Source: Aureococcus anophagefferens (lineage: Eukaryota > Sar > Pelagophyceae > Pelagomonadales > Pelagomonadaceae). From it: a stretch of 64,000 nucleotides of DNA. The position numbers and the translations under genes were made by a program. The stretch covers positions 3,328,135 to 3,392,134 of the forward strand of contig NW_008705562.1 in the NCBI RefSeq assembly GCF_000186865.1. Reading direction: 5' to 3'. A model generated the notes under the pieces. The model was given only the letters and a program-made list of their open reading frames with translations, was not told where the DNA came from and made no database searches. Shown here piece after piece: positions 42,281 to 51,327 of this stretch. Within the stretch, counting starts at the first letter, position 1, and every line of letters begins with the position of its first letter.

Positions 42281-43738
42281 CTACGCCCCGAGCGCGCCGT
42301 CGGAGATCGGGAGCAGGAGGCTCTTGAAGGCGAGGGCGACGATGGCGTTGACGGCGACGTTCGCGAGCGCGCCGTCCGGGTCGTGCTCCCGGAGCGTCTG
42401 GGCGACGTCCTCGGAGTAGGCGCCGAAGCCCGAGAGCGCGCCGCAGAAGGAGCCCGCGACGCGGTCGAGCGCGGCGTGGAGCCGGTCGCCGGCCGCGCCG
42501 CGGCGCGCCGCGAAGGCCGCGTAGGCCGGGAGCCGGAAGACGACGAAGATCGACGACGCGACCGCGAGCGCGACCTGTGTGGAAATCAAATCTTCAACCC
42601 GACTTCAATGTGCGCGTATGCGACCGTTTCGACGCGAGGTTTTCTGCTGTGCTTCGAGAACTCGACGAGAGCAATCGATTCGTCCAAAAATCAGCCAAAT
42701 CGACTTCGATTTGACCGAGCTAGAGATTTCTGAAGTTTGGCCCCGACGTCCCAGCTCACTGGTTGATTTCCACACAGAGCGCGACCGCGTTCGCGAAGGC
42801 CGTGCCCCAGTTGACCTCGCCCTCGTGGACCTGCGCGGCGCCCGGGCTCGCGCGCGCGCCCGGGTGCGCCGTCGCCGCGCCGGTCGCGGGCGGCGAAGGA
42901 CAGCTCGTAGTCGACGAGGTGGCCGACGAGCTCGCCGGCGACGCACGCGAGCGCCGTCACGGCGCAGCCGAAGGCGAGCGCGGCGCCGCGGCCCGGGCCC
43001 GCGGCGCACTCGCGCGCGAGCGCCGCGGCCAGGAGCGCCGCGAGCGGCGCCGCGAGGCCCGCGGCGTCGCCGGGCGGCGGCGCCGCCGGCGGCGGGAACG
43101 CGGCGAGCGCCGCGCGGCGCCCGAGGAGGTGGAACGCCGGGCCGAGGAGGAGGCAGCCGAGGAGGTACGGCGTCGACAGGTCCACGGTCTCCTTGTCGCG
43201 CTTCGCCTGGGCGACGGCGCGGGTTTTCGAGCGATCCCACGCGTCTTCGGACGGGCGATCGGCTCGCGGCCCCGTCTCGAACGCTCGTCGAAGGGTCCCC
43301 CGCGCCGCGCGCCGCGAGCTCCGCGGCGTGGACGACGAAGAAGACGAAGGACGTGTAGGCCGCGACGAAGCCGTCGTTGAAGGCGCTCCAGAGGGCGCCG
43401 CGCCGGCCGCCGTGGGCCGCGAGGACCGCCGCGAACCCGCCGAGCGCCGCGCCCGACAGGTTGAGCAGCGTGCCCTGGAGTTCGACGCCCAGCACGCTCC
43501 CGAGGTCCGGCGTGACGACGCTGTTCCAGCACTCGGCGAGCGCCGCCATGAGGCAGACGAGCAGCAGGCTGTGGGCGTTGCCGCTGAGCCGCGCGCCGAA
43601 GCGGCTCGTGAAGGCCACGTGGGCGTGGGGCGGCCGCGCCGCCGTTTTGGCCGACTGCGTGAAGGCGCCGGAAATTGCCAGCAGCAGCGCGACGATGAGC
43701 GGGCCCGCGCAGAACGCGATGGCGTGCGCCGTCGTCAT
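42281..43738 (-). CDS. Fluoride-exporter-like (CrcB/FEX) membrane protein
   Basis: At least four exons: 43738-43316; 43206 to about 42890; 42830-42786; 42574-42281. The product is an all-helical membrane protein with two related halves, as in eukaryotic FEX. The second half shows FRLPAYAAF and SFCGALSGFGAYSEDVAQTL, close to the CrcB GxxGxxTTFSTF segment. The first half has LGSVLGVELQGTLLNLSGAALGG and NDGFVAAYTSFVFFVV. It then ends ANVAVNAIVALAF. FEX channels expel cytoplasmic fluoride. The canonical TTFS residues are changed, so function is tentative. One intron is an introner. The donor of the intron ending at 42831 is unresolved. Confidence 0.6.
42575..42785 (-). mobile_element. Introner, long family (copy 2), with perfect 15-bp terminal inverted repeats
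   Basis: The element (42575-42777) has ends CTGTGTGGAAATCAA and TTGATTTCCACACAG, perfect inverted repeats. The flanking duplication is GTCGCGCT in gene sense (plus-strand 42778-42785 and 42567-42574). Splicing gives AFANA|VALAVASSIF in phase 0. The core TCCAAAAATCAGCC is present, antisense to the gene. Confidence 0.92.
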
Positions 43739-43898
43739 CGCGCGAGCGCGCGGCGGCGCGGATGTGCCGACGGCGTGGGGCTCTATGGGGCTGCCCCGAC
43801 GCAAGAAAAACGGATTGAAGACTGCATCGACCGACGGTGAAGTGCGGCCCAGCCAAGCAATGATGCCTCAGTAGACTCAGCCTCTTGCCAACCGCTGA

Positions 43899-45107
43899 AT
43901 GGCGCCCGTGCCGCGCTTCGCGACCGTCGTGCGCTACGCGCTGGCCTCGCGCCTGCTCTGCGTCGCCTGGTGCGTCGTCGCCGACGCGTTGCTGCCGGAC
44001 CACGACGCCACGGGCGTCCGGCGCTGGCAGGTTGACGCCGCGCCGCTGCTGCCCGTCTGGCTGACGCGGCCCTTCACGCGCTGGGACGCCGCGCACCTGC
44101 TCGGCGTCGCGCGCTTCGGCTACGCGTCGGACCTCGACGCCGCGTTCTTCCCCGCGTACCCGGCGCTCTGCGCCGCGGTCGGCCGGTGCCTCGCGGCGGC
44201 CGGCCTCGGCGCCGCGGAGGCCCTCGTCGTCGCCGGCGTCCTCGTCTCCAACGCCTGCTTCGTCGCCGCCGCCGGCGGCGCCTACGCCGCGTCCGCGGCG
44301 CTCCTCGGCGACGAGGCCGCGGCCTTCCGCGCGGCCGTCGCGTTCTGCTGCACGCCCGCGTCCGTCTTCATGAGCACCTGCTACTCCGAGAGCCTCGCGG
44401 CCGCCTGCTCCTTCTGGGGCGTCGCCTGGCTCGTCGACGACCGCCTCGTCGCCGCGACGGCCGCCCTGGCGCTCGGGGCCGCGACGCGGAGCAACGGCGC
44501 GCTCTACGCTCTGGTCGTCGCCGCGCGCGGCGCGGCGCGCGCGGCCGCGCGCCAGCCGGCGCCGCGGCGCGCCGCGCGGCTCGCGGCGGCGGCCGTCGCC
44601 GCCGCCTGCGTCGCCGCGCCGCCGCTGGTCAAGGACGTCCTGCACCACCGCGCGCGCGGCGGCGGCGCGCCGTTCTCGTCGGCGTACGCGGCCGCGCAGG
44701 CCGACGGCTGGGACGTGGGGTTCCTGCGCTACTGGCGGCTCCGCCAGCTGCCCAACTTCGCCCTCGCGGCGCCGGCGGTGGGCATCGCCGCGCACGCCTT
44801 CGCCGCGGAGGCGCGGCGCCTCGCGCGGACGCCGCGGCGGCGGCTCCGGGCCGACGCGCGGTGCGGCGCCGCGGACGCCGCCGTCGTCCGCGGCGCGCTC
44901 GCGGGCCACGGCCTCGCCCTCGCCCTCGTCTGCGTCTTCGTCGCCCACGCGGAGATCGCCACGCGCCTCCTGGGCGCGAGCAGCCTGCCCTTCTACTGGA
45001 GCCTCGCGGCGCTCGAGGCGAAACGGCCGCGCGCGGTCCGCGCGTACGCGGGCCTCTTCGCCGTCGTCGGGCCCCTCGCCCACTGCAACTTCCTGCCCTG
45101 GACCTAA
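43899..45107 (+). CDS. PIGV: GPI mannosyltransferase 2 (PIG-V)
   Basis: The protein has 402 aa with many membrane helices and no intron. Family signatures are clear: RWDAAHLLGVARFGY (61-75), AAFFPAYPAL (81-90), FCCTPASVFMSTCYSESLAA (about 148-167), GAATRSNGAL (about 193-202) and the ending CNFLPWT. PIG-V adds the second mannose to the GPI-anchor precursor on the lumenal side of the ER, using dolichol-phosphate mannose. Length is slightly short of animal PIG-V but typical of protists. Confidence 0.9.
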   Translation: MAPVPRFATVVRYALASRLLCVAWCVVADALLPDHDATGVRRWQVDAAPLLPVWLTRPFTRWDAAHLLGVARFGYASDLDAAFFPAYPALCAAVGRCLAAAGLGAAEALVVAGVLVSNACFVAAAGGAYAASAALLGDEAAAFRAAVAFCCTPASVFMSTCYSESLAAACSFWGVAWLVDDRLVAATAALALGAATRSNGALYALVVAARGAARAAARQPAPRRAARLAAAAVAAACVAAPPLVKDVLHHRARGGGAPFSSAYAAAQADGWDVGFLRYWRLRQLPNFALAAPAVGIAAHAFAAEARRLARTPRRRLRADARCGAADAAVVRGALAGHGLALALVCVFVAHAEIATRLLGASSLPFYWSLAALEAKRPRAVRAYAGLFAVVGPLAHCNFLPWT

Positions 45108-45290
45108 CCCCCGTCTGGGTGGCGTAGATATACGCCGCGTACGCAGCGACGCCCGCGGGCGGGGATCGGCTGGCGGTCGATAAATTGAGAAGAACGCGGA
45201 CGCGTTGCGGTGTGGGAGCTCCGCGGCGCGTCGCCCCGCGCGGTCGGCGCCGCCGCCGGGCGCCGCGGCGCACGGGTCGCGCCTCGGCGC

Positions 45291-46327
45291 CTACTCCATG
45301 AAGTCGGCGTCGCCGCCGGCCGCGGCGGCCGCGCCCGGCCGGTCCGAGATCACGCCCGCGCCGCCGGAGCCGCGCTGCTGCGCGACGTACTTCTCGTAGG
45401 TCCACTCGTGGTCGCTGTCGTCGTCGTCGGAGTCGGAGTACATGGGCGCGATCCACTTGAGGTCCTCCTTGAGGTCGTCCTGGGCCGTGCCGAGGTACGT
45501 GAACGCGAACGCGTCGCCGTTCGCGTAGCCGACGTCGCGGACCGTGTCCTTCGCGTCGCAGGGGATCCAGTTCACGTAGTCCTTGAGGCGGCTCTCCATC
45601 ATGGCCTTGTGGTCGTCGTCGACGGGGCCCGAGTTGTACTTCTTCACGGGCAGCAGCGGCTTCTCTTTGAGGCCCGTCTCGCGGCAGATCGTCGCCTGGG
45701 AGAGATTCGAGTTCGCTTCGACACGAGCGTCCCGCGCGTTCCGAAAAAGCAACCATGCTTCGAGACCGTTCCGAGCAATGATCGCGCGTCCAAACATCAG
45801 CCGAAACGAGTGGAAACGGCCGAGAGAGGAGCCTTGGAAGTTGGGAAGTTCGCGCTCTTTTCCCGCCCCGATTCGTCGCCTTGAGGTCGACGACGGGCGT
45901 GTCCGCGTAGACCTCGACGGTCATGACCTTGTGGTCCTTGTGCTCCGGGTGCATGACCTTGAGCGTGATCTCCGGGCCCCGGGTCCGCGCCGCGGGCGCC
46001 TCGGGCGCCGCGGGGACGGCGTAGCCGCCGGCCTCGCTGCTGAACCAGCCGCCCTTGGACGCGGCCGTCGCCTTGGCGCGCATCCAGGACCCGTCGAGCT
46101 CGACGACCTCGAGCTCGTCGCCGACGCCCCGCGAGCACGCCGGCGTCGAGTCCACGGCGGCCCACTTCTTGAGCACGAACTTGGCGCTGCCGCCGCCGAC
46201 CTCGTTGCTCGCCGTCACGACGAACTTCGTACCTGCGCGCGGGCCGGGGCTGGGCCGGGGGGCCCGGGGGGGGGGCGACCGCACCGACGTCGCCCATCGC
46301 GCCCGCGGCTGCTACGACCGCGGCCAT
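45291..46327 (-). CDS. Protein with SH3-like and ubiquitin-like regions
   Basis: Three exons (46327-46285, 46232-45880, 45695-45291) give 266 aa. The first intron (46233-46284, 52 bp) is GT-AG and splits a Gly codon (MGDV|GTKFVV). The N-terminal half contains a beta-rich SH3-like segment (RGVGDELEVVELDGSWMRAKA). The region EITLKVMHPEHKDHKVMTVEVYADTPVVDLKATICRETGL resembles a ubiquitin-like beta-grasp start. It ends in an acidic stretch (SDSDDDDSDHEWTYEKYV) and an Ala/Gly tail. Family not identified; possibly cytoskeletal or an adaptor. Confidence 0.6.
45696..45879 (-). mobile_element. Introner, long family (copy 3), GC-AG intron
   Basis: In gene sense the intron begins GCGACGAA and exon 3 begins GCGACGAT, a 7/8 target duplication. 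The element starts CGGGGCGGGAAAAGAGCG and ends TCTCCCAG. The core CGTTTCGGCTGAT(G)TTTGGACG is in gene sense. Removal gives VVDLK|ATICRETGL in phase 0. The donor is GC. Confidence 0.88.
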
Positions 46328-46507
46328 GGCTTTGATGGGAGAAGGTAGTCGACTTCTAGCGTGTGGAGGCAGCCCAAGGGGATCTTGAAGATCCCCGCCC
46401 CGATTAATAAAGTTCAAGTCCGGCAACGTTGAATTCACCATCGCGAAGTTGGCGAGGCGCCACGATGGTCGCAGCATTTTCCAGCGCGTAAACGAAGCCA
46501 TTCAGCA

Positions 46508-47656
46508 ATGCCATCGGTTCGTACGCTGCTCCTCGTCGTCGCGACGTCGGCGACGGCCGACGAGGTCTGCGTGGACCGGACGCTCGTGCGCAGCGCGCAG
46601 GCGGCCTTCGGGTCGCCCGGCGGGTCGCGCGTCGTCGCGCTCGACGTCGGTTCGGCCCTCGCCGCCGACGAGACCGTCGTCGCCGCGACGCTGCGCGCGG
46701 CCGTCCGCGGCGACTTCGGGTCCGCGGGCGCGGCCGCGACGGCTTCCGCGGGCAACGCGACGGTGGACTGCGACGGCGGCGGCGTCTCGCAGTGCAACGC
46801 GTGGCACGCCTGCGGCGGCGCCGCGCTCGACGGCCCGTCGGCCGCCGTCGAGGCCACGGTCGCGCTGACGGACGCCGTCGACTGGGACTACTGCGACGGC
46901 GGCACCGTCGCCGAGGCCGACGTCGAGGTCGAGTTCGTCGCGCGGTCGTGCGGGCCCGCGCCGTCGCGGGCGCCGACGCCGCGGCGGTCGCCGGCGCCGT
47001 CCCCGGCCGCGACGCGCGCGCCGACGTGCGGCGCGCGGTCCGAGGGCTCGGCGACGCGGTCCTCGGCCGTCGCGCGCGTCGGCAGCGCGTCGTCGGCCGC
47101 GACGGCGTCCGTCGCGGCGCCGCCGCGCGCGGCCGGCGCGTCGGCGGCCGTGCTCCGCGCCTACGCGCGCGGCGACTTCGGCGGCGGCGCGGCGCCGGGC
47201 AACGTCACCGTCGGCGGCGCCGTCGTCGGGTCGTGCGACGGCGGCGCCGCGAGCCAGTGCGCGAGCTGGAAGGCGTGCGCGCTCGACGGCGGCGGCAACC
47301 TCGACGTCGCCGCGGCGGCGGGCGGCGTCGACGCGACGCTCCGCGTCGGCGCGGGCGTGTCCTTCGACTACTGCGACGGCGGCGCGGTGGCCGAGTTCCG
47401 GATCTTCGTGGACTACGGCGTCCCGTCGTGCGACGACGCCGCGATGGACGCGGCGGACGACGACGACGAAAGCCGGGCCGTCGACCTCGGCCGCTTCCCC
47501 GCGCGCGTCGGCGTCGCGCTCCTCGCGCTCGCGGGCGCCGGGTTCGCGGCCGCGGGCGGCGCGCTCGCGCGCGCGTGGCGCGCGCAGGCCCGGCGGCTCC
47601 GGGGCGAGAGCGGCGGCGGCGCGCTCATCGGGGACCCCGGCGAGACGCGCCTGTAA
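46508..47656 (+). CDS. Secreted single-pass membrane protein with two internal repeats
   Basis: The protein has 382 aa. After a short signal (RTLLLVVATSATA) come two related domains (about 30-150 and 185-310). Each contains LRAxxRGDFG, a NxTV segment, CDGGxxSQCxxWxAC and FDYCDGGxVAE-type strands. They are separated by a Pro/Ser/Arg linker. A C-terminal helix (VGVALLALAGAGFAAAGGALA) and a basic cytoplasmic end follow. Function unknown; the repeat looks like a Cys-stabilised extracellular domain. Confidence 0.68.
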   Translation: MPSVRTLLLVVATSATADEVCVDRTLVRSAQAAFGSPGGSRVVALDVGSALAADETVVAATLRAAVRGDFGSAGAAATASAGNATVDCDGGGVSQCNAWHACGGAALDGPSAAVEATVALTDAVDWDYCDGGTVAEADVEVEFVARSCGPAPSRAPTPRRSPAPSPAATRAPTCGARSEGSATRSSAVARVGSASSAATASVAAPPRAAGASAAVLRAYARGDFGGGAAPGNVTVGGAVVGSCDGGAASQCASWKACALDGGGNLDVAAAAGGVDATLRVGAGVSFDYCDGGAVAEFRIFVDYGVPSCDDAAMDAADDDDESRAVDLGRFPARVGVALLALAGAGFAAAGGALARAWRAQARRLRGESGGGALIGDPGETRL

Positions 47657-47789
47657 CCCGACCTTAGGTGTGCCCCCCTAGAAGCGCGCGCAGGCCCGGC
47701 GGCTCCGGGGCGAGAGCGGCGGCGGCGCGCTCATCGGGGACCCCGGCGAGACGCGCCTGTAACCCGACCTTAGGTGTGCCCCCCCTAGA
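47581..47789. repeat. 106-bp tandem duplication at a convergent gene end
   Basis: The segment CGCGCAGGCCCGGCGGCTCC ... TGTGCCCCCCTAGAA at 47581 is repeated from 47687. It includes the last codons and stop of the plus-strand gene and reaches the stop of the minus-strand gene. The copies are almost identical, so the event is recent. Confidence 0.9.
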
Positions 47790-48217
47790 ACAGGTCGGGC
47801 TTCTTCTCCTTGACGGTGACGAACTCCTTGAAGGGCTTGCCCGTGCCGTAGATGGAGTTGTTCGTCTGGAGCCGCACGCCGGGGATCTCGTCGGCCTTGG
47901 CCTGGAGCTTCTCGATGCGGTCCTGGTAGTTCGTCGGCTGGCTCGGCGCGTAGAGCGACCCCCAGTCCTTGTACCACTGCTTCGACGCTTCCAATTCCGA
48001 CTTGACGCGCTGCTCCCAGTTCTGCGCGTCGGCGACCTGCGCGGCGCTCGAACGCTCGGACGTTTCGGCGCCGTCGCCCCGGCGCGTCGTTTCTCGAGCG
48101 CCGCGCCGCCCGACGCGCTCCCCCGGCGCGCCCCCTCCCCGCGACGTTGGGCAGCCCCCGCGCGTCGGACGCGGCGCTGCGTGCGTAGCTGTGGTCCTGC
48201 TTCGCGCGCTCCTCCAT
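47785..48217 (-). CDS. Small conserved-looking protein, unknown
   Basis: Two exons (48217-48146, 48036-47785) give 107 aa. The 109-bp GT-AG intron (48037-48145) joins GLPN|VADAQNWEQRV. Its flanks GTCGCGGG/GTCGCCGA look like a decayed 8-bp duplication. The protein is hydrophilic with an N-terminal helix (EQRVKSELEASKQWYKDWGSLY) and an ordered C-terminus (NNSIYGTGKPFKEFVTVKE). The size and the YGTGKPF-like strand suggest a small axonemal or cytoskeletal protein; that is a guess. Confidence 0.6.
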
Positions 48218-48382
48218 GGTGCGGCGGCCGCGGCGCGACGCCGGGAGTGTGAGAGGCCTCGCGACGGCGCCCGCGCACGCTACGAGGTCGGTTGTCGGGG
48301 GCCGAAGCTGTGCGCTGATTTGCGTGCCCTGCTCCTTCGCGGGCAGCGTATCCAACGCTGCCCTTCTCCGCAGCGCGGGGCA

Positions 48383-48909
48383 ATGGCGTCCCGGCCGACG
48401 CCCGCCAAGTCGAAGTCGCGCTTCCAGGTCTGCGCCGAGGAGTTCTGCGAGTCCTACTTCAAGTGCAGCTACCAGTGCCACCTCCAGGAGAAGCCGAGCA
48501 GCTCCAACGTGCGCACGTTCATCGCCACCTTCAGCAAGCCCACGCTCCTGACGCCGGCGCCGCCGGCCGTCGTCCGCGTCAACCTCGAGGTCGTCTACGA
48601 GGGCGGCGGCTGCAAGGTGAGCCGCTTCAAGGTCGACGGCAGCAGCCACTGGCTCGACAGCGAGACACCGTTCCAGGAGCTCTGGTTCGACCGCGCGCGC
48701 GCCCGCGCCCCGACGACGCGACGCGCGCGCCCGACACCACGCGCACCCGACGACGCGACGCGCGCGCCCGACACGCGCACCCGACGACGCGACGCGCGCA
48801 CCCGCGCCGCGTTCACGGGTACCCCGCGCAGGTCGTCCGGCGAAAGCTCGCGTGCCAGCAGATGGTGTCGCTCGACGACGCGTTCACGGAGACGCGCCTG
48901 CCGCAATGA
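48383..48909 (+). CDS. Unknown small protein with repeat-filled intron
   Basis: Exon 1 (48383-48694) encodes an ordered, Cys-containing start (RFQVCAEEFCESYFKCSYQCH) and strands (VVRVNLEVVYEGGGCKVSRFKVDG). The following stretch is a simple CGACGACGCGACGCGCGC repeat that reads as Arg/Thr noise and is best taken as an intron (about 48695-48831, GC-AG). Exon 2 then gives ELWFDR|VVRRKLACQQMVSLDDAF, total 129 aa. Not recognised. Confidence 0.55.
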
Positions 48910-48933
48910 ACGAGGGACGCCGTCCTAACAGGA

Positions 48934-50430
48934 TTAGATCGTTCGGTCACGACCGGCCGACTTGACGAGGAAGCCGAGGTGGTAGAGGTGGGCGATGAGC
49001 TTCCCCCCGAGTTTCCCACGGATGACACACCAGGTCTCCGGATTGCCGGCGGGCGCCCGGAGCGCGGCCTCGAATTTCCGGTAGAGGTTGGGGCCGAGCA
49101 GGAGCCGCGCGCGCACGGCGGGCTCCAGGAGCTCGCTGCCGCCGTAGTTGCCGTTGATGATGACCCAGGACGGCTCCGCCGCGTCCTCGATCTCGTGCTG
49201 CATCGTCGCGGCGTAGAGCGGGTTCACGTCTAATTTGCACGGCCTCATCCCGCCTGGCTCCGGATCGTTCACGACGTCGATGACGAACTCGCCGTCGTCG
49301 TCGCTGTCGTCGTCGCCGTCGCTGTCGTCGTAGGGCGTCCTCACGCCGTCGCTTCGAATCACCGGGTTCCGTTTGCAGGCGCGCGGGAGGATCGCTCCCG
49401 TGAAATTGTCGACGTCGAGCTGCCCGACGATTTGCTTGAGCTCGCCCAGGAGCCGGCGCAGGTCGTCGGCCGCGCCCGGCCCGGACGTCGCGCGCGCGCG
49501 GAAGGCCTCGCGGGACGAGAGGCAGTGGCGGAGCGACGACGTGACGACCTCGGCCCAGGACGGCGCGACGAGCGACACGTTCAGCGACACGTTGTCGTCG
49601 TCGAGCGACTCGACCTCGTGGTAGAGGCCCGCGGGGAAGTACAGGACGTCGCCCGCTTCCAGCACGAACTCGTCGACGTCGTCCGCGTCGCGCTTCCGCT
49701 TCTTCGACGACGGCGCGGCGCCGCGGTCGCGCCCGTGACATAGGCCCGCGGCCTTGCGCTGGTCCTCGGCGACGGACGCGTCCGCGAAGTGCAGCGAGTG
49801 CGCGCGGAGCGGGTGCGTCTCCGTCGACCGCGCGACGCGCCAACGCTTCGACCCCCGGAGCTGGACCGTGAAGTTCTCCTGGAAGTCGTAGTGCCAGCCC
49901 GTGACGTGCCCCTCGCGCGCGCAGAACATCTCGACCTCGCCGTGGCCCGCGAGTTGGCCCGCGCCGCGCCGCGGCGGCAGGCCCAGCGACGTCTCGCCGA
50001 GGAGCGCGTCGACGAGCGACGCCTCGAGGCCCGGCGGCCCGCGGCAGTAGAGCGCGTGGCCCGCGCCGTGGAGCGCCGCCGCGGAGCGCGCGTCCTCGGC
50101 GACGACGGACGTGAGCGCCGTCGTGGACCGCGACGCCGGCAGGCCCCAGCGCCGCGCCTCGCCCGACGGCGCGGCGCCGCCCGCGCGCACCCAGAGCATG
50201 AGCCGCTCCGACGAGCTCGCCGCGGCCACGGCCTCGACGTCGCCGGCCGCCGCCTCGGGGAAGAGCGCCGCCGCGCGCGCCGCGCCGCCGCCCGCGACGA
50301 CGACGGCGCGGCGGCGGAAGTGGGTCTCCAAGAAGGCGTCCTTGCCGAGCGGGTGCAGCAGGGCGTCGAGCGTCAAATTGCCCGGGTCCAGCGGCGGCGC
50401 GTCCGCGTCGGAGACGACGCGGTGGGCCAT
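48934..50430 (-). CDS. JmjC/cupin-type Fe(II)/2-oxoglutarate oxygenase
   Basis: The protein has 498 aa from MAHRVV; codons further up lack an ATG. The iron site is H180-Y-D182 (GWHYDFQENFTVQLRGSKRW) with a second His at about 270 (VLYFPAGLYHEVESL), then the closing strand VSLNVSLVAPSW. This arrangement is that of the ROX/NO66-MINA53 ribosomal-oxygenase and related JmjC groups. A basic stretch SSKKRKRDADD may be a nuclear signal and lies inside the fold as an insertion. The C-terminal domain has acidic runs and a winged-helix-like end (VIINGNYGGSELLEPAVRARLLL). Likely a protein hydroxylase. Confidence 0.75.
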   Translation of the reverse strand: MAHRVVSDADAPPLDPGNLTLDALLHPLGKDAFLETHFRRRAVVVAGGGAARAAALFPEAAAGDVEAVAAASSSERLMLWVRAGGAAPSGEARRWGLPASRSTTALTSVVAEDARSAAALHGAGHALYCRGPPGLEASLVDALLGETSLGLPPRRGAGQLAGHGEVEMFCAREGHVTGWHYDFQENFTVQLRGSKRWRVARSTETHPLRAHSLHFADASVAEDQRKAAGLCHGRDRGAAPSSKKRKRDADDVDEFVLEAGDVLYFPAGLYHEVESLDDDNVSLNVSLVAPSWAEVVTSSLRHCLSSREAFRARATSGPGAADDLRRLLGELKQIVGQLDVDNFTGAILPRACKRNPVIRSDGVRTPYDDSDGDDDSDDDGEFVIDVVNDPEPGGMRPCKLDVNPLYAATMQHEIEDAAEPSWVIINGNYGGSELLEPAVRARLLLGPNLYRKFEAALRAPAGNPETWCVIRGKLGGKLIAHLYHLGFLVKSAGRDRTI

Positions 50431-50734
50431 CGTACTCGCTGCGACAGGTCTCACCAAGCCAGCATTAGAGTGGTTTGTGGTGTGAGCTCAGCGAATCACA
50501 TCACCGAGCAGGGCCGTCTCACTAAGCCATGCGATGATGCAACCTTGGCGATATGAAGGGTGGTGCAGCCCGCCTTGCACTTTTGTGTGTGGGCTACGCC
50601 TGGACAAGATCTTCCCGCCGCCCGCCTCTTTGCGCGCCGGGTGGCACCTGCGCGTCGGCCGCCGCGTCGCGCCTCGCCGGCCGGACCGCGGCCGGCCCCA
50701 GCTACGAACCACCCGCCGAACGCCGAAACCGAGC

Positions 50735-51043
50735 ATGTTCAACATCAACTGCGGCGACGACGCGCAGCCCGGGCCGACCTGCGGCATGTTCGACACGGAG
50801 CGGCCCGGCGGCGACGCCAAGGGCCCGCCGGACATGTCCCTCGACGAGCTGCTGTCGAAGCTCGACCTCTCGGAGTACAAGAGCAAGTTCGAGTCCGCGG
50901 GAGTCGCCGACGTGCCGACGCTCGCGCGGCTCACGGAGGACCAGCTCGACGGCTTCGACATGCGCAAGCTCGAGAAGCGCAAGCTCCTCCACCACCTCTC
51001 CGGCGTCGCCGTGCCCAAGGGCGACGACAGCATCATGTGCTGA
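50735..51043 (+). CDS. SAM-domain protein, small
   Basis: The protein has 102 aa from the ATG at 50735. A short N-terminus is followed by a SAM-like helical bundle (about 34-91): DELLSKLDLSEYKSKFESAGVADVPTLARLTEDQLDGFDMRKLEKRKLLHHL. SAM domains self-associate or bind partners. The frame stays open upstream, so a longer or spliced form is possible. Confidence 0.72.
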   Translation: MFNINCGDDAQPGPTCGMFDTERPGGDAKGPPDMSLDELLSKLDLSEYKSKFESAGVADVPTLARLTEDQLDGFDMRKLEKRKLLHHLSGVAVPKGDDSIMC

Positions 51044-51327
51044 CGCGCGGCGCGTCTGTGTCTAAATCCCCCCGCGCCCGCGCCCGGCGACACGCCGCGC
51101 GCGGCGGGGCGGCTACCTCGTGACCCTCCGGCCCGGGGCGTCGGCTCGCGACCGTGGTGGATGTTAGGACCCCGCGCGCGCCGCGCTCGAGATTGCAAGT
51201 GAGATTGCCACGCTCACGCCGCTCTGGCCAATCAGGGCAGCCCGATGCCGACCGAGTGCTCTCCGACGCGTCCGAGGACTAGGGGCAGCCCGTCGGCGCC
51301 AGGCCCGGCCCCTCGAGCCCCGCGACC

